Below, one piece after another: positions 21,676 through 32,758 of a stretch of 64,000 nucleotides of DNA. Location of the stretch: contig NZ_AP014509.1 of NCBI RefSeq assembly GCF_000828655.1, positions 744,001 to 808,000 of the forward strand, read 5' to 3'. The DNA is from Thermotoga caldifontis AZM44c09 (GTDB taxonomy: Bacteria; Thermotogota; Thermotogae; Thermotogales; DSM-5069). Both the position numbers and the translations under genes were made by a program. A model generated the notes under the pieces. That model was not told the origin of the DNA. It worked only from the letters and a program-made list of their open reading frames with translations, and searched no databases. Numbering within the stretch: position 1 is the first letter of the stretch; the number at the start of each line of letters is the position of its first letter.

Positions 21676-22510
21676 CCCTCAGCACGATGTACAGGGTGAA
21701 CCCAATCAATATCGACAGAGCACTGATGAACTGGGCCAGCCTGATCGACCCGACGTACATGCTGTCCAATCTGAACCTTTCGATGCAGATCCGTCCCAGC
21801 GAATAAAAGCACAGATAGAGTGAAAAGACCTCACCGAAGTTCTTTCTGTGGTGTTTCAGATACCGTGTCAGCAGAAGGAACACGAAGAAGTCCCACAGGG
21901 ATTCGTACAGGAACGTGGGATGAAAGTAATCGTACTGTTTGTATTCAAACGGTCTCATCCTGAGAGGAACGTACATCTTCCAAGGAAGGTTCGTGGGCTC
22001 TCCAAAGGCTTCGTAATTGAAGAAATTTCCCCACCTTCCGATCGCCTGTCCCAGCGGTAAATAGGCAGCGCCAAGGTCCAGTGCCTGTAACGGCTTGAAG
22101 GTGACGTTTTTCTTCAGGAAGGAATACAGAAGAAAGACCGCTATTCCTGCCAGCACCGCTCCCTGTATGGAAAGACCACCGTGCCAGATTTTCACAATCT
22201 CGGCGGGATTTTTTGAATAGAATTTCCAGTTCGAAAGCACGTACAGGGTTCTCGCACCGACTATTCCGAACACGACTGAGTAGAAGACGAGCTCATCCAC
22301 CTGTTCGGGATCGACATTCTCTTGCTTGGCTTGTCTTCGTGCCAGCGAGTAAGAGAGGAGCACGCCGGTGAGGATGAACAGCGAATAGAATCGAAGCTCA
22401 AAATTACCGATCCTGATCAGATACTGTGGGAGGATCAATTTGCCCCGAAAAACGAGTGCAACGAAGATGGCGAGCAAAATTAACAGCAAGAACGGTAGAA
22501 CTTTTTTCAT
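21647..22510 (-). CDS. lgt: Prolipoprotein diacylglyceryl transferase
   Basis: Membrane enzyme that transfers diacylglycerol to the lipobox cysteine of prelipoproteins. ATG 22510 has GGGG 8 nt upstream and gives 287 aa; ATG 22516 overlaps the upstream stop. Several hydrophobic segments surround the conserved HGGLSIQGA loop and the catalytic-region GRWGNFFNYEAFG. It would process the lipoproteins encoded at 44.3-47.7 kb. Confidence 0.96.
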   Translation of the reverse strand: MKKVLPFLLLILLAIFVALVFRGKLILPQYLIRIGNFELRFYSLFILTGVLLSYSLARRQAKQENVDPEQVDELVFYSVVFGIVGARTLYVLSNWKFYSKNPAEIVKIWHGGLSIQGAVLAGIAVFLLYSFLKKNVTFKPLQALDLGAAYLPLGQAIGRWGNFFNYEAFGEPTNLPWKMYVPLRMRPFEYKQYDYFHPTFLYESLWDFFVFLLLTRYLKHHRKNFGEVFSLYLCFYSLGRICIERFRLDSMYVGSIRLAQFISALSILIGFTLYIVLRGGVIDVRDR

Positions 22511-22512
22511 GG

Positions 22513-22947
22513 TCATTTCCCCAGCAGGGTTTTCTCTATCATGCTTATCTGATTCTTGATCTTGTGGGCGGACCTGTAATCCTCTTTCTTCAACGCTTCT
22601 TCTAACCTGTGCCTCAGAATGTAAAGGTGCCTCATGATGACTTCTTTTTGCTCCGCATGGCCCGAGCTTTCTTTTCCGAACAGCTTTCCAAGCACCCCGA
22701 CGGGGACGATGGAAAAAACCAGATCCCTCGGTGATAGCTGGTCGGCGAGGAGTTCACCGAGGTTTGAGTCCTGCACCACGCGCGTGTACCCCGCGATGTA
22801 TTTCAAGTTTTTGCGATCGAAAGGATCCGCTTCCTTCAACGTTTTCCTCAGACAACCAGCGCACAGGTGAACCTCTTTTGGTACACCGTCAGACAGAAAC
22901 CTGTACGTTCTAACGTTGACATCAGTTTTGCACACATCGCAATTCAC
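22513..22947 (-). CDS. McsA-like zinc-finger / UVR-motif protein
   Basis: 144-aa protein with two CXXC pairs at the N-terminus (CDVC and CAGC, spaced about 25 residues) and a C-terminal UVR helix pair (LEEALKKEDYRSAHKIKNQI). This layout matches McsA-type regulators that partner a protein-arginine kinase and ClpC in Firmicutes. No mcsB or clpC is adjacent, so the partner is unknown. GTG 22947 overlaps the pth stop by 4 nt. Confidence 0.7.
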   Translation of the reverse strand: MNCDVCKTDVNVRTYRFLSDGVPKEVHLCAGCLRKTLKEADPFDRKNLKYIAGYTRVVQDSNLGELLADQLSPRDLVFSIVPVGVLGKLFGKESSGHAEQKEVIMRHLYILRHRLEEALKKEDYRSAHKIKNQISMIEKTLLGK

Positions 22948-23516
22948 ACGATCACCTCTACCGAATTGAACAGGGACATAGCCTTTTGGACACCGTCTGT
23001 AAGGATCGTTTTGACGGCTTCCACGGCGACATCGAGCACCTTGTCCAACACCGATCGTTCTTCCTCTGAGAAGTCGCTCAGGACGAATTCTGCAAGGTCC
23101 ACGCCCTCTGGTTTTGGGCCTATCCCGATCCGCAATCTCACGAACTCGTTCGTTCCCAGTGCTTCGATTATGGATTTCAAACCGTTATGCCCGCCAGCAC
23201 TGCCCTTCTGCCTGATCCTCATCTTTCCGAGTGGAAGATCAACGTCGTCGTACACAACAATTATATCATCGGCCGAAAGGCTGTATCTCTCCATCAAAGA
23301 CTTCACGGCCTGCCCACTGACGTTCATGTAGGTCAGGGGCTTCACCAGGAAACAGCCGCCGCATTCCGCCAGTTCGTAATTCGATTCACGCACGAAATTG
23401 GAACTGCAACCAGTTTTTTGAACGAATTTCTCCAGAAACATAAAACCCACGTTATGCCTGTTTGAGGCATAACGTGGTCCCGGGTTGCCCAAACCTATTA
23501 TGTACCGCACACTCAT
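22944..23516 (-). CDS. pth: Peptidyl-tRNA hydrolase
   Basis: Releases tRNA from prematurely dropped peptidyl-tRNA; 190 aa. The start MSVRYIIGLGNPGPRYASNRHNVGF contains the GLGNPG motif and catalytic His. DDVDLPLGKMRIRQKGSAGGHNGL is the second signature. It overlaps rplY upstream by 4 nt, a common neighbour pair. Confidence 0.97.
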   Translation of the reverse strand: MSVRYIIGLGNPGPRYASNRHNVGFMFLEKFVQKTGCSSNFVRESNYELAECGGCFLVKPLTYMNVSGQAVKSLMERYSLSADDIIVVYDDVDLPLGKMRIRQKGSAGGHNGLKSIIEALGTNEFVRLRIGIGPKPEGVDLAEFVLSDFSEEERSVLDKVLDVAVEAVKTILTDGVQKAMSLFNSVEVIV

Positions 23517-24163
23517 TCTTTTTCTTCTTCAGTTTCCTCTGCCTTCTTTCCTTTCTTTATGACCTCAGGTTCGGTCTCAGCAGGAGCGGCAGCCACTTCC
23601 GTGACTTCCAATCCTTTCGGGACGATGATCGTCACCAGCGCTTCTTCAGCTGGGAGCAGCACCTTCATTCCCTTTGGAAGCTGCAGATCGCGTACGTGGT
23701 ATGACTGTCCCAGATCGAGCTTTGTGACATCTATTTCGATGTGTTCGAGCAACACGTTCGGCAGGGTTTCGACGGGTAGTTCTGTGTGTATTATTTCCAT
23801 TATGCCTCCCTTTTCCACTCCAATGGGTTTTCCGACCACGCGTATGGGTATTTCGATCCTCATCGTGTGACCCATGGCAGGTCTGTAGAAATCGATATGG
23901 ACGATTTCGTCCGTTACTTTGTCGATCTGAACTTTCTTGACGAACACTTCTATTTCCTGCTCTCCTGTGTCCGTTTTGATCTTCAGTGCGATCGGCTTGG
24001 CCTCAGAGAACGCGTGAACGAATTTCTCAACCTCCTGTTTCTTGAGCTTGATGGCTACAGGTTCCATCTCTGGACCGTAGACGATCCCAGGGATCATACC
24101 CTGCTTTCTGAGCCTTCTTACGGGCCTCTTACCTCGTTCCGTTCTGATCTCAGCCGTAAGCAT
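23513..24163 (-). CDS. rplY: 50S ribosomal protein L25/general stress protein Ctc
   Basis: 216-aa long (TL5/CTC) form: an N-terminal 5S rRNA-binding domain (RGKRPVRRLRKQGMIPGIVYG) plus a C-terminal beta domain and an acidic tail. It is encoded directly before pth and after prs; prs-ctc-pth is a widespread gene order. Confidence 0.95.
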   Translation of the reverse strand: MLTAEIRTERGKRPVRRLRKQGMIPGIVYGPEMEPVAIKLKKQEVEKFVHAFSEAKPIALKIKTDTGEQEIEVFVKKVQIDKVTDEIVHIDFYRPAMGHTMRIEIPIRVVGKPIGVEKGGIMEIIHTELPVETLPNVLLEHIEIDVTKLDLGQSYHVRDLQLPKGMKVLLPAEEALVTIIVPKGLEVTEVAAAPAETEPEVIKKGKKAEETEEEKE

Positions 24164-24178
24164 TCCAACACCTCCTCG

Positions 24179-25129
24179 TCATTTGAACAGGATACTCACC
24201 GACAGGTTCTTTCTGATCCGCATGATCGCTTCTCCCAAGAGGTTCGCTATGCTCACGACATGGAACTTGCTTGGGAGACTCTTGTGGTACACCGTATCGG
24301 TTATGTAGACTTCGTCTATCTGACTGTTTTGAATCTTTTCCACGGCGTTACCCGAAAGAACACCGTGTGTTGCACAGGCAAGTATACGCTCTGCTCCGGC
24401 ATTTTTCAAGGCCTGTGCCCCTTGAATCATGGTTCCACCGGTGTCGATTATATCGTCGAACATCAAGGCGATCTTTCCCTTGACGTCTCCTATTATGTTG
24501 ACGATTTCCGCAACGTTGTCTGCCGGTCGACGCTTGTCTAAGATCGCCAGAGGTACCTGAAGCTTTTCTGCGAGTTTGCTGGCGCGCCTCACCGCTCCAA
24601 CGTCTGGTGAAACAACTACGATCTCGTTCTTGACGTTTCCGTATCTCTTCGTGATCTCTTCTATGAAGACCGGGAAGCTGTAGAGGTTGTCGAGCGGTAT
24701 ATCGAAGAAGCCCTGTATCTGCTCGGCGTGGAGGTCTATCGTCAAAACGCGCGTGGCACCCGCCACAGTTATGATGTTCGCCACGAGTTTTGCAGTGATC
24801 GGATCTCTACCTTTGGCTTTTCTGTCCTGTCGCGCGTAGCCGAAGTACGGTATGACAACGGCGATGCTGTTCGCAGACGCACGTTTGAACGCATCCACCA
24901 TCACCAGCAGTTCCATGATGTTCTCGTTGACCGGTGGTGAGAAAGACTGAAGGACGAACACGTCGTGTCCCCTGACAGTTTCGTTTATCCGCACGTTTAT
25001 CTCGCCGTCGGAAAACCTCGATACCTGACAGTCTCCAAGTCTCAGGCCCAGATACTCCGCAACTTTCTGCGCGAGGGGAAGGTTGGAGTTTCCTGCGAAA
25101 AACTTCAGATCGTTACGTTGAAAAGGCAT
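24179..25129 (-). CDS. prs: Ribose-phosphate pyrophosphokinase
   Basis: Makes PRPP from ribose 5-phosphate and ATP. ATG 25129 with GGGAGGAG 7 nt upstream gives MPFQRNDLKFFAGNSN, 316 aa, the usual size. An upstream in-frame extension to 25216 lies within glmU and is not used. Motifs: DRKAKGRDPITAKL, the DLHAEQIQGFFDIP divalent-metal loop, and the PRPP-binding DDIIDTGGTM. It overlaps the glmU 3' end by 17 nt. Confidence 0.97.
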   Translation of the reverse strand: MPFQRNDLKFFAGNSNLPLAQKVAEYLGLRLGDCQVSRFSDGEINVRINETVRGHDVFVLQSFSPPVNENIMELLVMVDAFKRASANSIAVVIPYFGYARQDRKAKGRDPITAKLVANIITVAGATRVLTIDLHAEQIQGFFDIPLDNLYSFPVFIEEITKRYGNVKNEIVVVSPDVGAVRRASKLAEKLQVPLAILDKRRPADNVAEIVNIIGDVKGKIALMFDDIIDTGGTMIQGAQALKNAGAERILACATHGVLSGNAVEKIQNSQIDEVYITDTVYHKSLPSKFHVVSIANLLGEAIMRIRKNLSVSILFK

Positions 25130-26477
25130 CTCCCGACTCCTCCCTTTTTTTGATGACCCATCCGAGCTTGTTCGTCTGCCTGCAACGTGCGATGGCCAGG
25201 CTCCATTCCGGTACATCCTCGTCTATCACAGAACCTGCCGCAACGACGGCCCCTCTCCCAATCCTCACAGGGGCGATCAAAGAGCTGTTACTCCCTATGA
25301 AGGCTTCATCCTCGATGAACGTTGGATTCTTCTTTTTGCCATCGAAGTTGCACGTTATGGTTCCTGCACCGATGTTCACGTTCTCACCGATCGTTGCATC
25401 TCCAAGGTAAGCGAGATGCTGTGCCTTCGTGTGAGAACCTATCTTTGAATTCTTGACTTCGACGAAGTTGCCGATCTTGACGTTCGATCTGAGTACGGTA
25501 CCTTCCCTCAATCGTGCGTATGGTCCTACGGACACGTCGTCTTCGATCGTTGCACCAACACAGTCCGAACTGATTATACGCACTCTGTTACCCACGATGC
25601 AGTTCTCTATCCTCGTCATAGGGCCTATAACGCACTGCTCACCTATCTTGGTTTTGCCGATCAGGAAAGTCATAGGATAAAGCGTGGTATCGGGACCGAC
25701 TTCCACGTCCGCATCCACGTACGTGGTTTCCGGATCCAAAACTGTGACACCGTTGAGCATGAGTTCTTCGAGGATTTCCCTCTGCTTGATCTTTTGAACG
25801 AACGCCAGCTGCACCTTGTCGTTCACTCCAACGAATTGTTTCCAGTCGCGAACCTGATGTATTCCCACTCTGTTCATCAGAGCCACCGCGTCGGTTAGAT
25901 AGTACTCTTTCTTGAAGTTGTCGGGCCTTATTTTCGGTAAGGCTTCGAGCAAGCTGCTTCCTCTGAAAACGTAGACGCCGGTGTTGATCTCTTGTATCGA
26001 CTTTTCCTCGTCAGTCGCGTCGGATTCTTCCACGATCCTCACGAACCTTCCTGCTGGGTCCCTAAGTATTCTTCCATAACCGGTGGGGTCCGTCATCAGT
26101 GTTGAGACAATTGTCACATCATTTTCATCAGTTTTGTGTCGATCTAAAACTTCCTTCAAAGTCTCAACCTTTATCAATGGCATATCACCGTAGAGGATCA
26201 TCAGATCGTCGTTTGGATCTATGAAGTCCTGGGCGCACATCACCGCGTGTGCGGTGCCGAGTTGTTCACTCTGGACACGAACCTCAACGTCGGAAGGAAG
26301 AACCTGCCTCACTTGCTCGGCAGCGTGTCCCAGCACAACACAGACGTGTCCACCCAATTTCTTTGCAGTTTCGAGAACCCACAACAGCATCGCTCTGCCG
26401 CACACCGGGTGTAGAACTTTTGGCAGTTTCGATTTCATCCTCACTCCCTTACCCGCAGCCAGGATCATTGTACGCAT
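25113..26477 (-). CDS. glmU: Bifunctional UDP-N-acetylglucosamine pyrophosphorylase / glucosamine-1-phosphate acetyltransferase
   Basis: Two steps to UDP-GlcNAc for cell-wall synthesis; 454 aa. The N-terminal nucleotidyltransferase domain has LAAGKGVRMKSKLPKVLHP. The C-terminal left-handed beta-helix hexapeptide repeats carry the acetyltransferase (QHLAYLGDATIGENVNIGAG). glmU-prs is a common pair and the genes overlap here. Confidence 0.97.
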   Translation of the reverse strand: MRTMILAAGKGVRMKSKLPKVLHPVCGRAMLLWVLETAKKLGGHVCVVLGHAAEQVRQVLPSDVEVRVQSEQLGTAHAVMCAQDFIDPNDDLMILYGDMPLIKVETLKEVLDRHKTDENDVTIVSTLMTDPTGYGRILRDPAGRFVRIVEESDATDEEKSIQEINTGVYVFRGSSLLEALPKIRPDNFKKEYYLTDAVALMNRVGIHQVRDWKQFVGVNDKVQLAFVQKIKQREILEELMLNGVTVLDPETTYVDADVEVGPDTTLYPMTFLIGKTKIGEQCVIGPMTRIENCIVGNRVRIISSDCVGATIEDDVSVGPYARLREGTVLRSNVKIGNFVEVKNSKIGSHTKAQHLAYLGDATIGENVNIGAGTITCNFDGKKKNPTFIEDEAFIGSNSSLIAPVRIGRGAVVAAGSVIDEDVPEWSLAIARCRQTNKLGWVIKKREESGDAFST

Positions 26478-26489
26478 GCTTTCGCCCCC

Positions 26490-28691
26490 TCACCAGATTT
26501 TCGGTGGGTTAACGAAGATACGCCAGCCGACCTTTCCCGTTTTGATCAGGACCTCGTTGATCTTGGACAGACTTCTCATAACATCGTTCGTCTTGATCAA
26601 AAAATGGTGCCTGAATTTGCCCGATCTTTTGAATATCGGATGTTCTACAGGTCCCAGCACGGTCTCACCCTCGAGCGAATCAACACAGTATTTTGCGATC
26701 TCCCATCCCGTCTGGGGGAGATCGCTTTCGAGTACCACCTGGATCAGATCGCAGAACGGAGGATAGTTCACCTCCTGTCTCTTCTTGAGCTCTTCCACGT
26801 AGAACTTCTCGACTTCCTGCTCGAAAACATCTTTCAGGAACGTATCCTGCGGATGGAACGTCTGGATCAAGATCCTGGCTGAATTGAAGTAGTTACGGAT
26901 CTTTCTGAACAGATGAAACATCCTGAGCCTGGTGTTGTAGTCGGGCTGGTTCAGCAAGCCGTCATAATCGAGGATGGATATCAAACCGACCCTGCTCGTG
27001 TCGAAGCCATGGACGACAAGCTTGCTGCCTATGAGAACGTCGATTTCTCCAGCTTGAAGCTTGGCAAACTGTTCCTGAACTTCGAACGGTTCAAACTCTT
27101 CCGATTCCACCCTCACGATCCTCGCGTTTGGAAAATGGTACTTCATCAGTTTTTCGATCCTCTCTGTGCCAACACCCTTGGGATAGAGCGCCCTGGCACC
27201 ACAGTTTGGACACTCAACCTGAGCCTTTTGTGTGTATCCGCACTGATGGCATTTGAAGACGTTTTCCGACCTGTGGAAACTGAGCGTGACATCGCAGTTG
27301 GGGCACATCAGCACGTAGTTGCACGCGAAACACACCACGTAAGGTGCGAATCCCTTTCTCCGCACGAGCATCACGATCGAACGACCTTCACGCATCGTTT
27401 CTTCAACGTTTTTGATGAGTTCTTCAGAAAGGATGGACTTGCTGTGCCTGACGTCCACGATATCGACGCTCGATTCACGCGGCTGAGTCGGGATCCTGAA
27501 CCAGTTGAAACGCTCTCTTCTGTGAAAATCGGTGAGCCTCGGTTCGCACGAGGCCAGAACGAGTGGAATGTTTCTCAGTTTCGCTCTCGTTTCGATCAGT
27601 TCGATCGCGTCGTACACGGGATCTTCGAACTGGTAGTACGCATCCTCGTCACTTTCCTCAACGACGATCAAACCAAGGTTCTTCACCGGTAGAAACGCCG
27701 CGATTCTCGTGCCAACGACCAGCTGGACCGCGCCACTCACCGCATCCAGCCAGACTTTTGCCCTCTGAGACTTCGACATACGTGCGTGATAGACGTTCAC
27801 GTTCACATCGAGGAATCTCCTTATGAAACCTGCGGTCACGTAGGCGAGGGACGAAAACGGGACTAAGAAGAGCACCGCCTTGCCCTCGTCGATGACACTC
27901 GCGATCAGTTCGATCATCCTGCGAACGCGGGCCTCCATCGTGTGACCTGTCAGGATGAGGTCGGTTCGTGGCAGCGCTTCCTCTGGTTTTCTACATTCAC
28001 GCGAGCCTTCCACGTTCGGCGGTAGGAACTGTGTCAACTCGATGAGACCTTTCTGCTGCATGTGCTTGAGCTTCTTGGGGTTGATACCGAAAGATTCGAC
28101 CAGTTGCTCCACAGTCGCGTAGTTGTTGGTCAACAGATAACCGATCACGTCGTACTCAGTTTCATCGCCAGCGTGTGACAACGCTCTGAGTCCACCTTTA
28201 ACGACCACATACCATTTCGAGAAGCGAGGTTTCGGCATCTTGCGGCCAAAACACTTCTTCAATCGAACGTAACCTCTGTTCAAATAACCTTTGAGAGTTT
28301 TGTGACCGTACCTTTCCAAAAATTCCTCCAGTGGGAGCGACTCGAAGCCGAGCATGGGTGTGAGCGATTCCACAATCGTTTCCGCATATTCATCTATGAA
28401 GGATGGGAAGGCTATATCGAAGAGCAAACCTGGTGGTGAAAAGAATTTCTCCGAAATGGTTCTGATCGCCTCAACGTCGGCCTGGTCCAGGAAACTCGCC
28501 CGATCGAGTCTTTGAGCGATCTCCTTGAGGCTGTGATCGGTGGGTCGGTCTGAAGTTCGAACAACGTAACCAATTGTCTTTCTTCCATGGAAGTCGACGA
28601 GTACCCGTTCTCCAACTTCGAGTGGTTCGTGACTCGTATAAGAGTAAAGGCAGCGGAGCGGAACTTTTGAGATCGCCAGATCGTACACCAT
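26490..28691 (-). CDS. priA: Primosomal protein N' (PriA), helicase motifs degenerate
   Basis: Replication-restart protein, 733 aa, normal length. The N-terminal DNA-binding domain (VLVDFHGRKTIGYVV) is present and the eight zinc cysteines are intact (C454, C457, C463, C466, C481, C484, C494, C497). The ATPase motifs have decayed. The Walker A position reads GHTMEARVRR (249-258) with no GKT, the DEEH box reads EESD (345-348), and the motif VI position reads HLFRKIRNYF instead of QVAGRAGR. The protein probably loads the replisome without unwinding DNA. It overlaps nothing; 5 nt separate it from the upstream small gene. Confidence 0.9.
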   Translation of the reverse strand: MVYDLAISKVPLRCLYSYTSHEPLEVGERVLVDFHGRKTIGYVVRTSDRPTDHSLKEIAQRLDRASFLDQADVEAIRTISEKFFSPPGLLFDIAFPSFIDEYAETIVESLTPMLGFESLPLEEFLERYGHKTLKGYLNRGYVRLKKCFGRKMPKPRFSKWYVVVKGGLRALSHAGDETEYDVIGYLLTNNYATVEQLVESFGINPKKLKHMQQKGLIELTQFLPPNVEGSRECRKPEEALPRTDLILTGHTMEARVRRMIELIASVIDEGKAVLFLVPFSSLAYVTAGFIRRFLDVNVNVYHARMSKSQRAKVWLDAVSGAVQLVVGTRIAAFLPVKNLGLIVVEESDEDAYYQFEDPVYDAIELIETRAKLRNIPLVLASCEPRLTDFHRRERFNWFRIPTQPRESSVDIVDVRHSKSILSEELIKNVEETMREGRSIVMLVRRKGFAPYVVCFACNYVLMCPNCDVTLSFHRSENVFKCHQCGYTQKAQVECPNCGARALYPKGVGTERIEKLMKYHFPNARIVRVESEEFEPFEVQEQFAKLQAGEIDVLIGSKLVVHGFDTSRVGLISILDYDGLLNQPDYNTRLRMFHLFRKIRNYFNSARILIQTFHPQDTFLKDVFEQEVEKFYVEELKKRQEVNYPPFCDLIQVVLESDLPQTGWEIAKYCVDSLEGETVLGPVEHPIFKRSGKFRHHFLIKTNDVMRSLSKINEVLIKTGKVGWRIFVNPPKIW

Positions 28692-28696
28692 GTGGC

Positions 28697-28918
28697 TCAG
28701 GATTGAGCGCCCCGTACCCAGATCGTCTTGTTACCGTCGGTGATCGCTCTTATCTCTTGGGGGATGCTTATATCACGGCTTTTGATGATCTCTACGATGA
28801 GATCCACGGGGATGGATGTGTCGATCCATATTTCAGAAACATCCGCACGGTCTTTTTCCCTCAGAGCTATTTGCATCAAGCTCTTTTCTATCGCTCGTGC
28901 ATATTTCTCGAGGTCCAT
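28697..28918 (-). CDS. Small conserved-looking hypothetical protein between pyrR and priA
   Basis: 73 aa from ATG 28918, which has GGAGG 7 nt upstream. The frame could begin at GTG 28924, overlapping the pyrR stop. Predicted mixed alpha/beta: an N-terminal helix (EKYARAIEKSLMQIALREKD), then strands and a helix around IDTSIPVDLIVEIIKS. No signal peptide, membrane segment or cysteines. I do not recognise the family. The size recalls omega or other small polymerase or primosome partners, but the sequence does not look like RpoZ. Confidence 0.65.
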   Translation of the reverse strand: MDLEKYARAIEKSLMQIALREKDRADVSEIWIDTSIPVDLIVEIIKSRDISIPQEIRAITDGNKTIWVRGAQS

Positions 28919-28920
28919 CT

Positions 28921-30293
<1,373 letters not shown>

Positions 30294-31369
30294 AAACTTC
30301 GGCCACCTCCTTTCTCATCTCCTCGAGTCTACCATCCATTATAGATTTTCTCACACGTTCCATGAACCTGAACATGAAGTGCAGGTTGTGGTAAGTCAAG
30401 AGCATCCCTGCGAGTGTCTCTCCTCTGTTGAACAGATGGTGCACGTAAGATCTGGTGTAACTTTTACAAACCAGGCAGTCGCAGCGGGAATCTATGGGTG
30501 AAAGATCCTTTCTGTACCGGGACGATTTTATGTTGATTCTCCCTTCAGAGGTCAGGGCTGCTCCATGACGTGCCAACCGTGTCGGATAGACACTGTCGAA
30601 CATGTCTACTCCGAGTGATACCAGCTCGATGATCGTTCTTGGAGATCCTCCACCCATGAAGTACCTGGGTTTATCTTCTGGCAGTTCCGATATCGTTGCG
30701 TGTGCAAGCTGGAGAGTCATCTCGAAAGGTTCTCCCAGACTCAGACCTCCTATGGCAAAACCATCGAAATCCATTTGAGAAAGATGCCTCGCACTTGCCC
30801 TCCTGAGGTCTTCGAACGCCCCACCCTGAGCGATCGCAAAAAGCAACTGTCCTTCCCTGACACCGTGCCTGAGACATCTCTTCGCCCATGCGTGGGTCCT
30901 CTTCGTCGCTTCCAGAGCTTCCGTATAACTGGCATCTATGGCGGGGCAGTGATCGAGGACCATCACGATGTCTGAACCGAGAATCGTCTGAATGTCCATC
31001 GACAGTTCGGGTGTCAGGAACAGTTTCGAACCGTCGTACGGGGAGACGAAGGTCACACCGTCATCGGAGACCTTTCTGAAGTTCTTCAAACTGAACATTT
31101 GGAATCCTCCACTGTCCGTGAGGATTCCTCCGTCCCACGACATGAACCTGTGCAGGCCTCCGTGCAGTTCTATCACGTCCAGGCCGGGTCTCACGGCCAC
31201 ATGGTAAGCGTTCGCCAGAATTATGGTTGCCCCGATCTTTTTCAGCTCATCGCTCCTCATGAGCTTCACGTTTGCATTCGTACCGACAGGCATAAAAATC
31301 GGAGTTTCGAACGTTCCGTGTGAAGTTTTTATTCTCCCAAGTCTCGCTGCACCGTTCTGATAAACCACC

Positions 31370-32008
31370 TCAAACCTCGATTCCCGCGCGTTGCTTGGCG
31401 CTCTCCCTGACATCTCTCAAAGCTCCCTCCACTTCGCCCGTGAACGTTCTGAGCTCATGTTTCATGTTTTCAACGAAGGCCTCATCCTTTATCGATTTCA
31501 GGTTTATCAAGACGTTCGCCTTCGCAGCCTGGAACGCCCCGTAGGCGAGTTCTGCTGCACTCACTGCGTCCGATATGGCGTTGACGTTTCCCCATTTGGC
31601 GACCACCTGGGCAGTTTTAACGACATCTCTACAGTATCTGCAGATTTCGTAAGGCACCCGTGCGGCATGTTTCAACGCTTCCTGTATGCACTTCTTCCTT
31701 TTCTCTTTCTCCTCTTCCGTCTCCTTAGGCATTTTATAAGCGTTCATGACCTCGTCGAAAGCTTTCGCGTCCGCATCAGACAGTTCTAACAGTGCGTGCC
31801 TGATCTCCTCCATCTCCTCGGTCACGCGTTCCATCTCTGCGTGCCAGTCTGCGTAATCCTGTCTGCTCAACGTCAACTGGGCCACCATCTCGTTCAGGGC
31901 GGCAGCCAAACACGCCACGATGGCGCTCACGGCTCCCCCACCGGGCGTCGGACTCTTGTCGGCCACTCTCTCCACGAAATCTCTGATCTGCATCTTTTCA
32001 AAACTCAT
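31370..32008 (-). CDS. Cyclodeaminase/cyclohydrolase family protein (FTCD C-terminal/FchA type)
   Basis: 212-aa helical protein. The N-terminus RVADKSPTPGGGAVSAIVACLAAAL is the signature of methenyltetrahydrofolate cyclohydrolase/formiminotetrahydrofolate cyclodeaminase, with the loop AISDAVSAAELAYGAFQAA. It probably acts in one-carbon folate metabolism, either as FchA or as cyclodeaminase; sequence alone does not distinguish. It overlaps deoC by 4 nt. Confidence 0.88.
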   Translation of the reverse strand: MSFEKMQIRDFVERVADKSPTPGGGAVSAIVACLAAALNEMVAQLTLSRQDYADWHAEMERVTEEMEEIRHALLELSDADAKAFDEVMNAYKMPKETEEEKEKRKKCIQEALKHAARVPYEICRYCRDVVKTAQVVAKWGNVNAISDAVSAAELAYGAFQAAKANVLINLKSIKDEAFVENMKHELRTFTGEVEGALRDVRESAKQRAGIEV

Positions 32009-32745
32009 CTTGAACCCCCCTCTTTCACTATGTTAACACCAGAGCTGGTTCCGATCCTGCAGGCGCCGGCGAGCAACATTTGCACCGCCTGCTGGTAAGT
32101 TCTTATACCACCGGATGCCTTGACACCGAGCTCTGGAACGCACCACTTCATGAGGTGAACATCTTCTACCGTCGCTCCAGCTGGGCCAAACCCGGTGGAC
32201 GTTTTGACGAACTGGGCGCCCGCAAGTTTCGCGATGACACAGGCCGCGATCTTTTCTTCCTGCGTCAGATAACACGTCTCGATGATGACCTTCACGGGCT
32301 TTCCCTGACTCGCTTCGACGACGGATCTGATATCCTCGTAAACGTACTTGTAGTCCTTCGATTTGATCATGGGAATACTCAACACCATGTCGAGCTCATC
32401 GGCACCGAGTTCGACCAGTTCCTCCGCTTCCCTCGCTTTGCAGCGCTGGGTGTTCGTGCCCAGCGGGAATCCCACAACGCTGACCACTTTCACGTTCGAA
32501 CCCTTGAGCCGTTCCACCGCCCGCCTGACGTACACGGGACTGACACATACACCGAAAAATCCGTACTCAACAGCTTCATCGCAGAGCCTATCTATCTCTT
32601 CCTCCGTGGCTGTAGGCCTCAAAAGCGTGTGCTCTATCGCGGAGCTAACTTCCTGAACATTGACGCTCCTCTGCGGTAACTCGAAACGGTAGTGTTTCTG
32701 ATACTCAACCACTTTTTCCTCTATTTTTTCTTCGATGCTGCTCAA
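32005..32745 (-). CDS. deoC: Deoxyribose-phosphate aldolase
   Basis: Cleaves deoxyribose 5-phosphate to glyceraldehyde 3-phosphate and acetaldehyde in nucleoside catabolism; 246 aa. The Schiff-base lysine is K181 in FVKTSTGFG, with the activating K209 in VKASGGIRT. The N-terminal helix (~30 residues) is longer than in E. coli. TTG 32745 follows GGGGGGTGAAAAA. An HD-domain gene lies 13 nt upstream. Confidence 0.96.
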   Translation of the reverse strand: MSSIEEKIEEKVVEYQKHYRFELPQRSVNVQEVSSAIEHTLLRPTATEEEIDRLCDEAVEYGFFGVCVSPVYVRRAVERLKGSNVKVVSVVGFPLGTNTQRCKAREAEELVELGADELDMVLSIPMIKSKDYKYVYEDIRSVVEASQGKPVKVIIETCYLTQEEKIAACVIAKLAGAQFVKTSTGFGPAGATVEDVHLMKWCVPELGVKASGGIRTYQQAVQMLLAGACRIGTSSGVNIVKEGGSR

Positions 32746-32758
32746 TTTTTCACCCCCC

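Noticed and set aside
28697-28918. RNA polymerase omega subunit (rpoZ) as identity of the 73-aa gene
   Set aside because: Position upstream of priA is suggestive, but the conserved omega motifs are absent.
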